Below, piece after piece: positions 55,358 through 64,000 of a DNA stretch of 64,000 bases; within the stretch, counting starts at the first letter, position 1, and each line of letters begins with the position of its first letter. Under the pieces are notes generated by a model. That model had not been told where the DNA came from. It did no database searches and saw nothing but the letters and a program-made list of their open reading frames with translations. The translations under genes were made by a program, and so were the position numbers. The stretch spans positions 1 through 64,000 of the forward strand of contig CBDDFS010000004.1 of assembly GCA_965227255.1 (NCBI GenBank), in the 5' to 3' direction. Origin of the DNA: CBDDFS01 sp965227255 (lineage in GTDB: Bacteria > Bacteroidota > Bacteroidia > Flavobacteriales_E > Vicingaceae).

Positions 55358-57964
55358 ATGAGCGCTTCGATACTCAACCCCGACGAATATTTCAATATTT
55401 CCCAATTCAGACTCGATTACTGGAATCATCTGAAATCACAGGCTGATCTATTGCACAATTCAGCACAGGAAGGCAAGGTGGATCCAGAACTTGTGGATAC
55501 CATTGAAAAGATCCTTGATCAGTTAAATCTGCTTGAGCAATTCTGGGCTTTCCCCGGTGTAATCCGACTGGCTGAATTACGATCCCTTTTTGATAAAAAG
55601 GAATATGCAGCGCTTGCTCATAAAGTAGCTGAAATAGTGCGAGCAACTGTGAGCCGACTGTTTTTTTATAAAGATTTTCAGGTAAACGAAGACAAGAACG
55701 AAACGCTCAGCGAGATTGAGATCAGCGAGATGCGCAATCATTACTTTGAAGTCTTGGTTGTTGACACGATGACTCAGGACGAAGAAGAAGAATTGAGGCA
55801 TGAATTTGCTGAGTTGACCAAGGATATGGAAAAATTCCGCTATGAACTAGTGGTTGCAAGGACTTTCCAGGATGCACTCATAGCAATACTTTTCAATCCA
55901 TATATACAGAGTTGTGTAATAAGATATGGCTTTCCGTATAAGTCGCATTTTGATCTTACTTCCATAAAGAAGTTCATAGCCCATCTCGATAAGGTAAAAT
56001 GTGATCAAGTTCTGGAATCCCAGATGGGACCTAATTGTGGTAAAGTCTTTAAAGACTTCCGTCCCGAACTGGATCTCTTCCTTGTTACAGACACTGCCCT
56101 GGATGATATTACTGACGACATTCACGAGAAATTCAGAAGAATATTTTATCGTCAGGAGGACCTTCAGGACCTGCATCTGAGTATCATGAAAGGAATCATG
56201 GATCGTTACGAGACGCCATTCTTTACTGCTTTGAAAAGCTATAGTCAACGACCTACCGGTGTTTTCCATGCTATGCCCATTTCAAGAGGTAATTCAATAT
56301 TCAAATCGAATTGGATTCAGGAAATGAGCGATTTCTATGGTCGGAACATATTTCTAGCTGAAACTTCAGCAACAACAGGTGGACTGGATAGCTTGTTACA
56401 GCCAACAGGCCCTTTGAAAAAGGCTCAGGAAAATGCTGCCAGAGCTTTTGGATCGAAGAAGACCTTCTTTGTGACCAATGGAACTTCCACAGCCAATAAG
56501 ATCGTTTTACAGGCTCTCGTTCAACCTGATGATATTGTGCTGATCGACAGAGACTGTCATAAGTCACATCACTATGCTCTTGTTCTTTCAGGCGCTCATG
56601 TAGTATATCTGGATTCCTATCCTATTGAAGACTTCAGTATGTATGGAGGAGTGAGACTGGAAGATATCAAAGAGAAGTTACTACGATTTAAAAAAGAAGG
56701 CAAGCTCGATAGGGTTAAGATGCTGATCCTTACGAATTGCACCTTTGATGGTATTGTCTACAATACAGAGAAGATCATGTCAGAGATCCTCGAAATCAAA
56801 AAAGACATGATTTTCCTTTGGGACGAGGCTTGGTTTGGTTTTGCCTATTTCAATAAAACCTACCGACAAAGAACTGGAATGGGAGCCGCAAACAAACTCA
56901 GAAGACAGTTCAGTGCGGAGGGAAGTGATAAGAAAGTCAGGGTTTATGTGACCCAGAGTACCCATAAGACTTTGACGAGCCTTAGACAGGGCTCTATGAT
57001 TCATATCTATGATGAAGAGTTTAACAGAAGAGTTGAAGATGCATTTCACGAAGCCTATATGACTCACACTTCGACTTCTCCTTCCTATCAAATCCTCGCT
57101 TCTTTGGACGTGGGCCGCAGACAAGTTGAGCTGGAAGGTAATGACATGGTAGGCAAGGCCATTGAAAGAGCAATGATATTAAGATCGAAGATCACTGACC
57201 ATCCATTGCTTGCCAGATACTTTGACGTGACAACCATTGAAGATTTTATTCCTCCTGAATACAGGGAATCCGGATTGGCAATGTATTACAATACAGATAC
57301 GGGCTGGAACAATATGGAGTCGGCCTGGGAGTCTGATCAATTCGTGCTAGATCCTACGAAGATCAATTTATTCATTGGTAGGACTGGAATTGACGGAGAT
57401 ACATTCAAGAAAGAATTCCTCATGGATCAATTTGGAATCCAGGTGAATAAGACCACTCGAAATACGGTCTTGTTCATGACAAACATCGGAACCACGAGAA
57501 GTTCAGCTGTCCACCTGGTTGGTGTTCTCATCAAAATTGCAAAGCAGATTGAAGCCAGGGAGCAAGCATTCAATAACGAAGAGTTAAAACTTCATGAACT
57601 GACGGTAAAATCTCTAACGGAAGAACTACCTCCATTGCCCGATTTCAGCTATTTCCATAAATCTTTCAAGGGAAATGAAAATGACATTGAAGGAAAGATT
57701 CGAACAGCTTTCTTCATGGCATACAAAGAAGAAAACTTTAAGTATCTCAAGATCGATGATTGTGTAAAGGAAGTTTCAGAAGGAAAAGAAATTGTGGCGG
57801 CTACATTTGTTATCCCTTATCCACCGGGATTTCCAATTCTGGTACCCGGTCAGGTAGTAACATCAGAAATCCTCGAATTTATGAAGGCTCTGGAAGTAAA
57901 AGAAATTCACTCGTATAATCCAAAACTTGGATTCAAAGTGTTCAAAGACGAAGCTCTTAAATAA
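55358..57964 (+). CDS. Orn/Lys/Arg decarboxylase-like PLP enzyme with helical N-terminal extension
   Basis: This 868-residue protein has about 290 mainly helical N-terminal residues of unknown type, then a fold-type I PLP domain of the Orn/Lys/Arg decarboxylase family. Features are FFVTNGTSTANKIV and IDRDCHKSHHYAL, the aspartate in FLWDEAWFGFA, the PLP-lysine motif QSTHKTLTSLRQGSMIHI, HTSTSPSYQILASLD, and a C-domain ending PYPPGFPILVPGQV. These match bacterial inducible lysine/arginine/ornithine decarboxylases closely, but the N-terminal part does not look like their wing domain. An ATP-grasp gene follows 9 bases later, and a C45 hydrolase after that. Product amine unknown. Confidence 0.85.
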   Translation: MSASILNPDEYFNISQFRLDYWNHLKSQADLLHNSAQEGKVDPELVDTIEKILDQLNLLEQFWAFPGVIRLAELRSLFDKKEYAALAHKVAEIVRATVSRLFFYKDFQVNEDKNETLSEIEISEMRNHYFEVLVVDTMTQDEEEELRHEFAELTKDMEKFRYELVVARTFQDALIAILFNPYIQSCVIRYGFPYKSHFDLTSIKKFIAHLDKVKCDQVLESQMGPNCGKVFKDFRPELDLFLVTDTALDDITDDIHEKFRRIFYRQEDLQDLHLSIMKGIMDRYETPFFTALKSYSQRPTGVFHAMPISRGNSIFKSNWIQEMSDFYGRNIFLAETSATTGGLDSLLQPTGPLKKAQENAARAFGSKKTFFVTNGTSTANKIVLQALVQPDDIVLIDRDCHKSHHYALVLSGAHVVYLDSYPIEDFSMYGGVRLEDIKEKLLRFKKEGKLDRVKMLILTNCTFDGIVYNTEKIMSEILEIKKDMIFLWDEAWFGFAYFNKTYRQRTGMGAANKLRRQFSAEGSDKKVRVYVTQSTHKTLTSLRQGSMIHIYDEEFNRRVEDAFHEAYMTHTSTSPSYQILASLDVGRRQVELEGNDMVGKAIERAMILRSKITDHPLLARYFDVTTIEDFIPPEYRESGLAMYYNTDTGWNNMESAWESDQFVLDPTKINLFIGRTGIDGDTFKKEFLMDQFGIQVNKTTRNTVLFMTNIGTTRSSAVHLVGVLIKIAKQIEAREQAFNNEELKLHELTVKSLTEELPPLPDFSYFHKSFKGNENDIEGKIRTAFFMAYKEENFKYLKIDDCVKEVSEGKEIVAATFVIPYPPGFPILVPGQVVTSEILEFMKALEVKEIHSYNPKLGFKVFKDEALK

Positions 57965-57973
57965 ACATGTGAC

Positions 57974-59476
57974 ATGGCAGATAAAAAGAAAAAAGGCAAG
58001 GTTCTAACCAGAAAACAGAAGATCAGAAAACTTCGCGGTATTTCAGACATAAGACGGTATTTCTACATGAATAAAGAACCGATCTATTTTATCAGCGCCA
58101 CAAATTTTAATCTTCTAGGCGCAGATGAATGGGTAAGAGGTTTCAAATTCATATCCTACATAGAATGTTTTGATGGAGAGCACCCGAATGTATTCTCTCC
58201 CAAGATCACGGAAAGTCCTGAATTTGAGAGTATTGAACAGATCAATAACTACATGCTTGAACATAAGGACGTGGTGGATTTCATACAAAGCAGAGGAAAG
58301 AAAGGAAAGGCTATGTTCCTCATGTTTGACGAGGAAACCGAAAAATTGGCAAAGCAACTTGGTCTGCAAGTGATCTTCCCGAAAGCCAAACTCAGAAATC
58401 ATCTGGACAATAAAGTCGTTACCAACAGGGTAGCTGAGAAAGCCGGCGTTCCTTGTGTTCCTTATGTGCTTTCCAAGGTTGATAGTTACGAACACCTGGG
58501 CAAGGTGGCCAAGAAGTTAGGCAATGATCTGGTGATCCAAACTCCATATGGAGATTCTGGGCATACTACATTTTTTATCAAGTCAGAAGAAGAATTCAAT
58601 AAATACAAGGATGAGATCACTTCTGAAAAAGAAGTGAAGGTGATGAAAAGAATTAATTGTCGCGGTGCAGCCATTGAGGCCTGTGTTACCCGAAATGGAA
58701 CAGTCGTTGCACCACTGATGACTGAGCTGGTTGGCTTTGAAGAACTTACTCCCTACAAAGGAGGATGGTGCGGAAATGAGATTTATGCAGATGTTTTCAA
58801 CCAGGGAATCAGGGATAAGGCCAGAAAGTACACACAGATGTTTGGCGACCAGCTTAAAAAAGAGGGATATAAAGGGTATTTCGAACTTGACTTTCTGATC
58901 GATGAGGATACCGGTAAGATATATCTGGGTGAACTAAATCCACGTATCACCGGTGCAAGCTCAATTACGAACCATGCTGTCTTTGCCCTTTCCGATATTC
59001 CACTATTCCTGTTCCATATCCTGCAATGGATGGATGTCGATTCCAAATTCAACGTAAAGGAAATTAATAAGAGATGGTCTCTTCCGGAGAACATTGATAA
59101 TTGGGGCCAACTTGTGATCAAACACACTTCGAACGATATCAAGCAGATCACACAAGCTCCGAAGAGTGGTATCTATAAAATGGATGAAAAAGGAAAGATA
59201 TTCTACAGCAGGATGGATACGCACAGAAGGGCTGTGGACCGTGAGAACGAGGCATTCTTCCTTAGAATTCTGCGCAAAGGTGACTACTGGTATGAAGGTG
59301 CAGATATGGGTATTCTGGTTGTCAGGGGTCGTTTGATGACTGATGACTTCCAGTTGACCGATAGAGCCAAGAATTGGATTTCAGCGATCAGAAGTAAATA
59401 CAGAGCAAAGGTTCCGGACAATCTTCCTCAAATAGAGAAAAAGGCTGCAGAGATCGGAGGTTTTAAAATGATGTGA
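57974..59476 (+). CDS. ATP-grasp ligase, function unknown
   Basis: This 500-residue soluble protein has a basic start (MADKKKKGKVLTRKQKIRK) and an ATP-grasp domain at about 135-335: LRNHLDNKVVTNRVAEKAGV, the lysine/glycine loop VIQTPYGDSGHTTF, and FELDFLIDEDTG with GELNPRITGASS for the metal-binding Glu/Asn. Its final third (about 350-500) is unrecognised. Such proteins are often labelled biotin carboxylase-like, but no biotin or carboxyltransferase partner is nearby. Its place between a decarboxylase-like and a C45 Ntn-hydrolase gene suggests it ligates an amine and a carboxylic acid (inference). Confidence 0.8.
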   Translation: MADKKKKGKVLTRKQKIRKLRGISDIRRYFYMNKEPIYFISATNFNLLGADEWVRGFKFISYIECFDGEHPNVFSPKITESPEFESIEQINNYMLEHKDVVDFIQSRGKKGKAMFLMFDEETEKLAKQLGLQVIFPKAKLRNHLDNKVVTNRVAEKAGVPCVPYVLSKVDSYEHLGKVAKKLGNDLVIQTPYGDSGHTTFFIKSEEEFNKYKDEITSEKEVKVMKRINCRGAAIEACVTRNGTVVAPLMTELVGFEELTPYKGGWCGNEIYADVFNQGIRDKARKYTQMFGDQLKKEGYKGYFELDFLIDEDTGKIYLGELNPRITGASSITNHAVFALSDIPLFLFHILQWMDVDSKFNVKEINKRWSLPENIDNWGQLVIKHTSNDIKQITQAPKSGIYKMDEKGKIFYSRMDTHRRAVDRENEAFFLRILRKGDYWYEGADMGILVVRGRLMTDDFQLTDRAKNWISAIRSKYRAKVPDNLPQIEKKAAEIGGFKMM

Positions 59477-59486
59477 TCTCCTTTGG

Positions 59487-59494
59487 TAAATTTG
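59487..59494 (+). promoter_or_regulatory. Possible -7 promoter element before the C45 gene
   Basis: TAAATTTG fully matches TAnnTTTG and lies in the 33-base gap between the ATP-grasp gene and the C45 gene, 15 bases before the ATG. It could give the C45-lipB-patatin genes an extra internal promoter. No -33 element is clear. Confidence 0.35.
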
Positions 59495-59509
59495 CCTTGC
59501 CTTTAGCCT

Positions 59510-60502
59510 ATGTTCATCATTAACCGATCCGTTTCCGAGAAAAAACCTGGTCCGAAATGGCTTTCCAGATTCGAAAGCAATTGGCCCTTCTATAAACAAT
59601 GGTTTCTTTCAGAGGGTATTGATTCCCGTCCGGGTTATCTTTCATCAGCCAGGATGCTCAAAGAGTACATGCCTGAGTTGGTTCCGATATATGATAAGCT
59701 ATGTGACCTGACAGGAGGAGGAGATCTTGAGGCAAGATACCTTTCACATTGGTGCCCACCACCTTATATGTCAGGTTGCTCACAGATCGCCTGGGTCAAA
59801 GATGGACCATCTTTGATCCGTAATTACGATTATGGCATAGAGTACTTTGAAGGTGTTGTTATGAACACAGAATGGCTCAAGCCGGTAATAGGAATGACGG
59901 ATTCAAGCTGGGGTTTATTGGACGGAATAAACAGCGATGGATTAATTGCATCACTCACTTTCGGTGGACGAAAGATTTCAGGTGAAGGAATTGGAATTCC
60001 GCTGATCATTCGATATGTACTTGAGACATGTTCCAATGTGCATGAAGCAATAGAAGTCTTGGTCAGGATTCCTGTCCATATGTCTTACAACGTAACACTG
60101 ATAGATAAGTCATCTCAGTTTTTTACCGTATTCCTGTCTCCTGATCGTTCGGCAGATGTGACACCATGGGCCGTAGGAACGAATCATCAGCATACGATAG
60201 AATGGCCTGATTATGCAGCCATTACGAAGACACTCGAAAGAAAAGAATTTCTTGATCAGTGCTGGCTCAACGAAGAAGAAACAAGAGATTCTCTTATACA
60301 TAAGTTTCTTCACCCGCCTCTTTATAACACGAATTACAAGAAACGATTTGGTACGCTTTACACGGCGGCATATGACGCTATTGAGGGAAGCCTGAGCCTG
60401 TATTGGCCCCATTTTAGTCTCAAGCAGAGTTTTGATCACTTTGAAGAAAGAAAGGATATGATTCAAATTTCGAATCTTGTAAGTCAAAAATTGACATTCT
60501 GA
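59510..60502 (+). CDS. C45-family autoproteolytic Ntn acyltransferase/hydrolase
   Basis: This 330-residue protein resembles the acyl-CoA:6-aminopenicillanate acyltransferase / C45 group. The probable autoprocessed nucleophile is Cys in YMSGCSQIAW (residue about 88), followed by PSLIRNYDYG, the usual asparagine/aspartate segment, and GLIASLTFGG and WAVGTNHQHT. Cleavage before the Cys would give a small alpha and a larger beta chain. There is no signal peptide, so it works in the cytoplasm. It lies 33 bases after the ATP-grasp gene and 2 bases before lipB. A role in acylating or hydrolysing the product of the two preceding enzymes is inferred only from position. Confidence 0.8.
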   Translation: MFIINRSVSEKKPGPKWLSRFESNWPFYKQWFLSEGIDSRPGYLSSARMLKEYMPELVPIYDKLCDLTGGGDLEARYLSHWCPPPYMSGCSQIAWVKDGPSLIRNYDYGIEYFEGVVMNTEWLKPVIGMTDSSWGLLDGINSDGLIASLTFGGRKISGEGIGIPLIIRYVLETCSNVHEAIEVLVRIPVHMSYNVTLIDKSSQFFTVFLSPDRSADVTPWAVGTNHQHTIEWPDYAAITKTLERKEFLDQCWLNEEETRDSLIHKFLHPPLYNTNYKKRFGTLYTAAYDAIEGSLSLYWPHFSLKQSFDHFEERKDMIQISNLVSQKLTF

Positions 60503-60504
60503 TC

Positions 60505-61197
60505 ATGGAAGAGGTTCTGGTAACATATCTTGGTGAGAAAGCCTATAATCCTGTATTGCAGAAGCAGGAAGAAGTGTTTCAACATTTGATCTCTGAAAAA
60601 GTAGAAAAAGGAGAAAGCCATTCCGACATGGAATTGATCCTCTGTCAGCACAAACCAGTCTACACCCTTGGCAAGAACGGTAAAATTGAAAATCTGTTGC
60701 AATCGGCCAGATCGTCCGGTGCTGAATTCGTTCATACGAACAGGGGAGGAGACATTACCTTTCATGGACCCGGACAATTGGTTGGATATCCCATTCTCGA
60801 TCTTGAAAGACTTGGCATTGGACTTGCAAAGTACATAGAACTGCTCGAGGACAGTATCATTAAAACGATAGAGTCATACGGCTTGGCAGGCGGTCGAGAG
60901 CAAGGCGCATCGGGTGTTTGGCTTCATGACGATAAAACTCCTTTTCCCAGAAAAATTTGTGCTCTTGGAATTCGTTCTTCCAGGTTTGTTACAATGCATG
61001 GTTTTGCATTCAACATCAATACCGACCTAAAATATTTCGACCTGATCAATCCTTGCGGTTACACCGACAAAGGTGTTACTTCATTGAGCAAGGAGTTGGA
61101 TGAAGAAATGGACTTTGAAAAGGTCATGAATGAATTTATCGGTCATTTCTCGTCCGTATTCAATGTCAATTGCAAGAGTGTTGAGTATTCGGAATAG
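60505..61197 (+). CDS. lipB: Lipoyl(octanoyl) transferase
   Basis: This 230-residue LipB has the signature RGGDITFHGPGQLVGYPI near 77-94, the catalytic Lys in RKICALGIRSSR near 150, and the acyl-accepting Cys in INPCGY near 174. It transfers octanoyl from acyl carrier protein to lipoyl domains of E2 and GcvH, serving complexes such as the branched-chain dehydrogenase whose E1 is at 11.3 kb. The ATG is 2 bases after the C45 stop. The following patatin-barrel gene starts within its last codons. Confidence 0.95.
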   Translation: MEEVLVTYLGEKAYNPVLQKQEEVFQHLISEKVEKGESHSDMELILCQHKPVYTLGKNGKIENLLQSARSSGAEFVHTNRGGDITFHGPGQLVGYPILDLERLGIGLAKYIELLEDSIIKTIESYGLAGGREQGASGVWLHDDKTPFPRKICALGIRSSRFVTMHGFAFNINTDLKYFDLINPCGYTDKGVTSLSKELDEEMDFEKVMNEFIGHFSSVFNVNCKSVEYSE

Positions 61198-63538
61198 CAG
61201 ATACCAACAAGTCTTCAGCAATTCGAGAGGAATCATACTATTCGTTCTTTTTCTTCTTTGCTTCCATTTAAGTTTTGCCCAAAAACCTAAACTCGGACTT
61301 GTTCTCAGTGGTGGAGGTGCAAAAGGTATTGCTCATGTTACTGTATTAAAGGAAATGGAAGCAGCCGGTCTGAAGCCAGATTATATCACTGGTACCAGTA
61401 TGGGTAGTATTATTGGTGGTCTCTATGCCATAGGTTATTCCGCCGATCAGATCGAAGACATCATATTGGAAATAGATTGGGACCAGATTCTTTCCAACAA
61501 TATTCCGATGAACTACATTTCATATGAGGAAAAAGAATATTACAATCGGTTCCTGATTGAATTGCCGGTTGAAAAAGGAAAGATCAATCTCCCATCCGGT
61601 GTGATCGAAGGACAAATGTTGTCTGAGGCTCTGAATCATTATACCTGGCCGGCAATGAAATACTCTCATTTTGATGAACTCCCGATTCCTTTTCGCTGCA
61701 TTGGGACAGACGTAAGTACGGGTGAGCAGATCATTTTTGAAGATGGTTCTCTGGCCGAGGCTATGAGGGCGAGTATGGCTATTCCTACGGCATTTTCCGC
61801 TGCGGATCTGGATTCAACCCTGGCGGTAGACGGTGGTGTGGTGAATAACTTCCCTGCGGATGTGTTAAAAGACATGGGTGCGGATATAATCATTGGTGTC
61901 AACGTAACAAAGGGATTTAAAAGTGCCGAAGAGGTGCACAGTATGACAGGTATTCTTATGCAAATGGCTATGCTTTCATCGAATCAGAAACTTCCGGAAC
62001 AAGAAAAGCTCTGCGATGTATATATCCAGCCTGACATGACGGGATTTAGCAATGCCAGTTTCAGCAAATACATGGAAATTTTGGATAGAGGCAGGGTGGC
62101 TGCTGAAGACAAAAGAAAAGAGCTCAATTCTGTCGCTCAAATCACCGGTGTCTCTAAGAATTTTCCAGGGATCACCGTGGTGAATGATTCTGTGGTCTTG
62201 TCCGATATCAGTTTTACCGGGAATGACTTGTTTAATGATGACGTTGTCAATGGTAAGCTAAATCTGGAAAAAGGAGATACGGTTAGTCTTGAGGAAGTGG
62301 AGGAAGGAGTTCGGACTGTTTTTGGAATTAATGGATTCTACAAGGTTGAGTATCGATTGAAGCAAAATAAAGAAGGTACAGATCTAAAGTTAAAGATGAA
62401 GGAGAAACCACCAATGACGCTGCGTTCTTCATTTCATTACGACAATACTTTTTCAGCCGGCATAGTATTGAATATTCAAATGAGAGATCTTTTATTTAAA
62501 TCCTCAAGGACCATATTAGCCGGTGATGTATCCGAGCATCCTCGTTTTCGCTTCGATTACTACAAGTACATTGGAGTTAGAAAAAGAGCCGCGTTGAATG
62601 TGAGATACGACTATCATAAAGAACAGATTCCGATTTACCAGAAAGGGAATAAGAGTGACATCCAGACCGACATAGAGAATTCAATTTCGGTGAATATCCT
62701 TACAACTCAATCCTTGAAAAGCAGCTACTTTCTTGGAATTAATTATGAAACGAACCGGTTCAAATCAGAGTTTAACGGACTATTTCCCTCGGGACTAGAT
62801 TATGGGGATTTTACATTTACACGCCTCAGATTGGGATTCAATAGGAATACTTTGAACAATCAGAATTATCCAACGAAGGGCACGGAAACACTGCTGATGC
62901 TCAATGGATACTATAACAATTATTACAAGGTAAAATTTATCAATTCGGAAGATAGTCTTCCTTTCATATTCCGAAAGGATCCAGATGCACCGGTTTATTT
63001 TTCAGAAAATTCGGCCAACGAATATCTGAATTCGGTGACTCCAGGACTTTATGGAACTGCATATGTGCGTAGTACTGATTTTATACAGGTGAATAAAAAA
63101 CTGCAGGTGATTCCCGTTTTTGCGGCAGGCCTGATCCTGGGTTCTGATTCCGTAAATACACTTTTTAATGATTTCGTTGTTGGGGGACATCAGCAAGTGA
63201 AGATGACGGATACAAAGTTCATCGGACTGAATTATGCAGAAAGATTCCTTGAGAATTTCGCCATAGGCGGTTTATTCCTTCAGAATGTAATCCTCAAGAA
63301 TTTCTATTTACAATATGGTGCAAATGTCTTGTTCTATCATGATTATGTGCCAATTGATCAGCCTTCCGACTTCGACTTGAATAAAGTCTGGAATGAGCAG
63401 ACTATTTTGGGTTATGGGGGAGAATTGACCTACAAGAGTTTTATAGGCCCCATATCACTGGGAGTTACCGGAAATACGAATGACGGATACGTGCGCTTTT
63501 ATTTCGCACTAGGATATTCCTTCAATTACAGCGATTAG
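61163..63538 (+). CDS. Patatin-like phospholipase fused to outer-membrane beta-barrel (PlpD type)
   Basis: ATG 61163 gives 791 residues; GTG 61178 or TTG 61181 give shorter, better-placed signal peptides (IILFVLFLLCFHLSFAQ). The patatin domain at about 40-310 is complete: LSGGGAKGIAHV, GTSMGSIIGG (Ser nucleophile) and VDGGVVNNFP (Asp). A POTRA-like segment at about 330-410 and a 16-strand-type BamA/surface-antigen barrel to the C-terminus follow. This layout is that of type Vd autotransporter PlpD and its Bacteroidota relatives. It should sit in the outer membrane and hydrolyse lipids. Its start lies inside lipB (35-base overlap), which is unusual and suggests translational coupling. Confidence 0.88.
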   Translation: MSIARVLSIRNSRYQQVFSNSRGIILFVLFLLCFHLSFAQKPKLGLVLSGGGAKGIAHVTVLKEMEAAGLKPDYITGTSMGSIIGGLYAIGYSADQIEDIILEIDWDQILSNNIPMNYISYEEKEYYNRFLIELPVEKGKINLPSGVIEGQMLSEALNHYTWPAMKYSHFDELPIPFRCIGTDVSTGEQIIFEDGSLAEAMRASMAIPTAFSAADLDSTLAVDGGVVNNFPADVLKDMGADIIIGVNVTKGFKSAEEVHSMTGILMQMAMLSSNQKLPEQEKLCDVYIQPDMTGFSNASFSKYMEILDRGRVAAEDKRKELNSVAQITGVSKNFPGITVVNDSVVLSDISFTGNDLFNDDVVNGKLNLEKGDTVSLEEVEEGVRTVFGINGFYKVEYRLKQNKEGTDLKLKMKEKPPMTLRSSFHYDNTFSAGIVLNIQMRDLLFKSSRTILAGDVSEHPRFRFDYYKYIGVRKRAALNVRYDYHKEQIPIYQKGNKSDIQTDIENSISVNILTTQSLKSSYFLGINYETNRFKSEFNGLFPSGLDYGDFTFTRLRLGFNRNTLNNQNYPTKGTETLLMLNGYYNNYYKVKFINSEDSLPFIFRKDPDAPVYFSENSANEYLNSVTPGLYGTAYVRSTDFIQVNKKLQVIPVFAAGLILGSDSVNTLFNDFVVGGHQQVKMTDTKFIGLNYAERFLENFAIGGLFLQNVILKNFYLQYGANVLFYHDYVPIDQPSDFDLNKVWNEQTILGYGGELTYKSFIGPISLGVTGNTNDGYVRFYFALGYSFNYSD

Positions 63539-64000
63539 TCATTCATGACATCATGCTGATTCCGCATGGATTCGTCGTGAATGTTATTCAGAATGCCCTG
63601 CAGAAAATGCTCACTTAGACCGAGGGATTTACCTTCAGACATGTAATGATCAACAATCTTCTTCCAACGATTCACCTGGAGAATTGTGATCTGATTATCT
63701 TTTTTCAAATGTCCGATCCTCTTGATGACCTCCATTCGTTTGAAAAACTGCTCAATCAATTGCTGATCCACCTCGTCAATTTCTTTTCGCAGATTTTCCA
63801 GTACCTCATGATAATCGGGATCATCTGTGCTAAGTTCTCTGAACTCAATGCCATTGATAAGCTGATTCAGCTGTGACGGTGTGATTTGCTGCTTTGCATC
63901 GCTTAAGGCTTTTTCTGGTTGTGGGTGAACTTCCACGTGAAGTCCGGCCATATTGAGATCCATTGCTTTCTGAGCGATAGAAGGGAAAAGGGAAGGGTCT
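63535..64000 (-). CDS. DAHP synthase-chorismate mutase fusion (C-terminal part)
   Basis: The frame is open to the end of the window, so the 5' part is missing. The visible part is the end of the 3-deoxy-7-phosphoheptulonate synthase domain (SIAQKAMDLNMAGLHVEVHP, then ALSDAKQQITPSQL), followed by a type II chorismate mutase domain of about 95 residues (VLENLRKEIDEVDQQLIEQF, KRMEVIKRIGHLKK). It makes the first and a branch-point reaction of aromatic amino acid synthesis and is probably feedback regulated. The stop overlaps that of the convergent patatin-barrel gene by 3 bases. Confidence 0.9.
   Translation of the reverse strand, partial: DPSLFPSIAQKAMDLNMAGLHVEVHPQPEKALSDAKQQITPSQLNQLINGIEFRELSTDDPDYHEVLENLRKEIDEVDQQLIEQFFKRMEVIKRIGHLKKDNQITILQVNRWKKIVDHYMSEGKSLGLSEHFLQGILNNIHDESMRNQHDVMND

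Noticed and set aside
55358..57964. Simple class I/II aminotransferase annotation for the PLP enzyme
   Set aside because: The motifs QSTHK, FVTNGTST and PYPPGFPILVPG are those of the Orn/Lys/Arg decarboxylase family.
57974..59476. Biotin carboxylase assignment for the ATP-grasp protein
   Set aside because: The protein matches only the general ATP-grasp fold, and no biotin carrier or carboxyltransferase gene is present nearby.

Overview
The window is a continuous stretch of a Bacteroidota chromosome (moderate G+C, genes packed end to end, no gap over 300 bases). The assignment rests on: type IX secretion (T9SS) C-terminal sorting domains; two TonB-dependent receptors with an N-terminal carboxypeptidase-regulatory-like domain; a PorE-like TPR/beta-propeller/OmpA protein; promoters of the Bacteroidota type (TAnnTTTG); and gene fusions common in the phylum (branched-chain 2-oxoacid dehydrogenase E1 alpha-beta, DAHP synthase-chorismate mutase, formiminotransferase-cyclodeaminase). 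Family or genus cannot be read from the sequence alone. No rRNA, tRNA, CRISPR array, transposase or phage gene was seen.

Layout. 1-3.0 kb: 3' part of a propeller/SpoIIE signalling protein and a GNAT-like gene, closed by a strong hairpin terminator. 3.0-7.4 kb: TonB-dependent receptor plus secreted esterase-like protein (reverse). 7.4-11.2 kb (reverse): a four-gene lipid operon, LtaS-like transferase, diacylglycerol kinase-like enzyme, SUI1/YciH-like factor and PlsC. 11.3-16.6 kb: fused E1, a membrane patatin, and a lipoprotein of unknown role. 16.8-20.9 kb (reverse): cca, miaA and ftcD with overlapping ends. 20.9-22.8 kb: NhaC-type antiporter broken by a +1 offset. 23.6-27.7 kb: a sulfur-stress module, Crp/Fnr regulator, TauE/SafE exporter, CstB-type persulfide dioxygenase-rhodanese, second Crp/Fnr regulator and a small thioredoxin-like protein. 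27.7-31.7 kb (reverse): TPR-CHAT protein and an intradiol-dioxygenase-like lipoprotein. 31.9-35.9 kb: three exported proteins including the PorE-like one. 36-44.6 kb (reverse): BNR-like propeller, YARHG protein, MOSC protein, T9SS cargo, GNAT, lipoprotein and second TonB receptor. 44.7-47.6 kb: polysaccharide deacetylase with two acyltransferase-fold proteins. 47.9-50.1 kb: GabT-like aminotransferase and a nitrilase-family hydrolase. 50.1-55.3 kb: a giant T9SS surface protein. 55.4-63.5 kb: an Orn/Lys/Arg-decarboxylase-like enzyme, an ATP-grasp ligase and a C45 Ntn-hydrolase, then lipB and a patatin fused to an outer-membrane barrel. 63.5-64 kb: end of DAHP synthase-chorismate mutase.

The most noteworthy points are: (i) the CstB-like gene, whose three domains are each recognisable but separated by three +1 offsets while neighbouring genes are intact; (ii) a shared 14-bp palindrome in front of both tauE and the cstB-like gene, at the same distance from a TTTG promoter element; (iii) the uncharacterised PLP decarboxylase / ATP-grasp / C45 trio, which looks like a small biosynthetic pathway; and (iv) the LtaS/DAG-kinase/PlsC operon, which looks like a phospholipid head-group transfer and recycling module.
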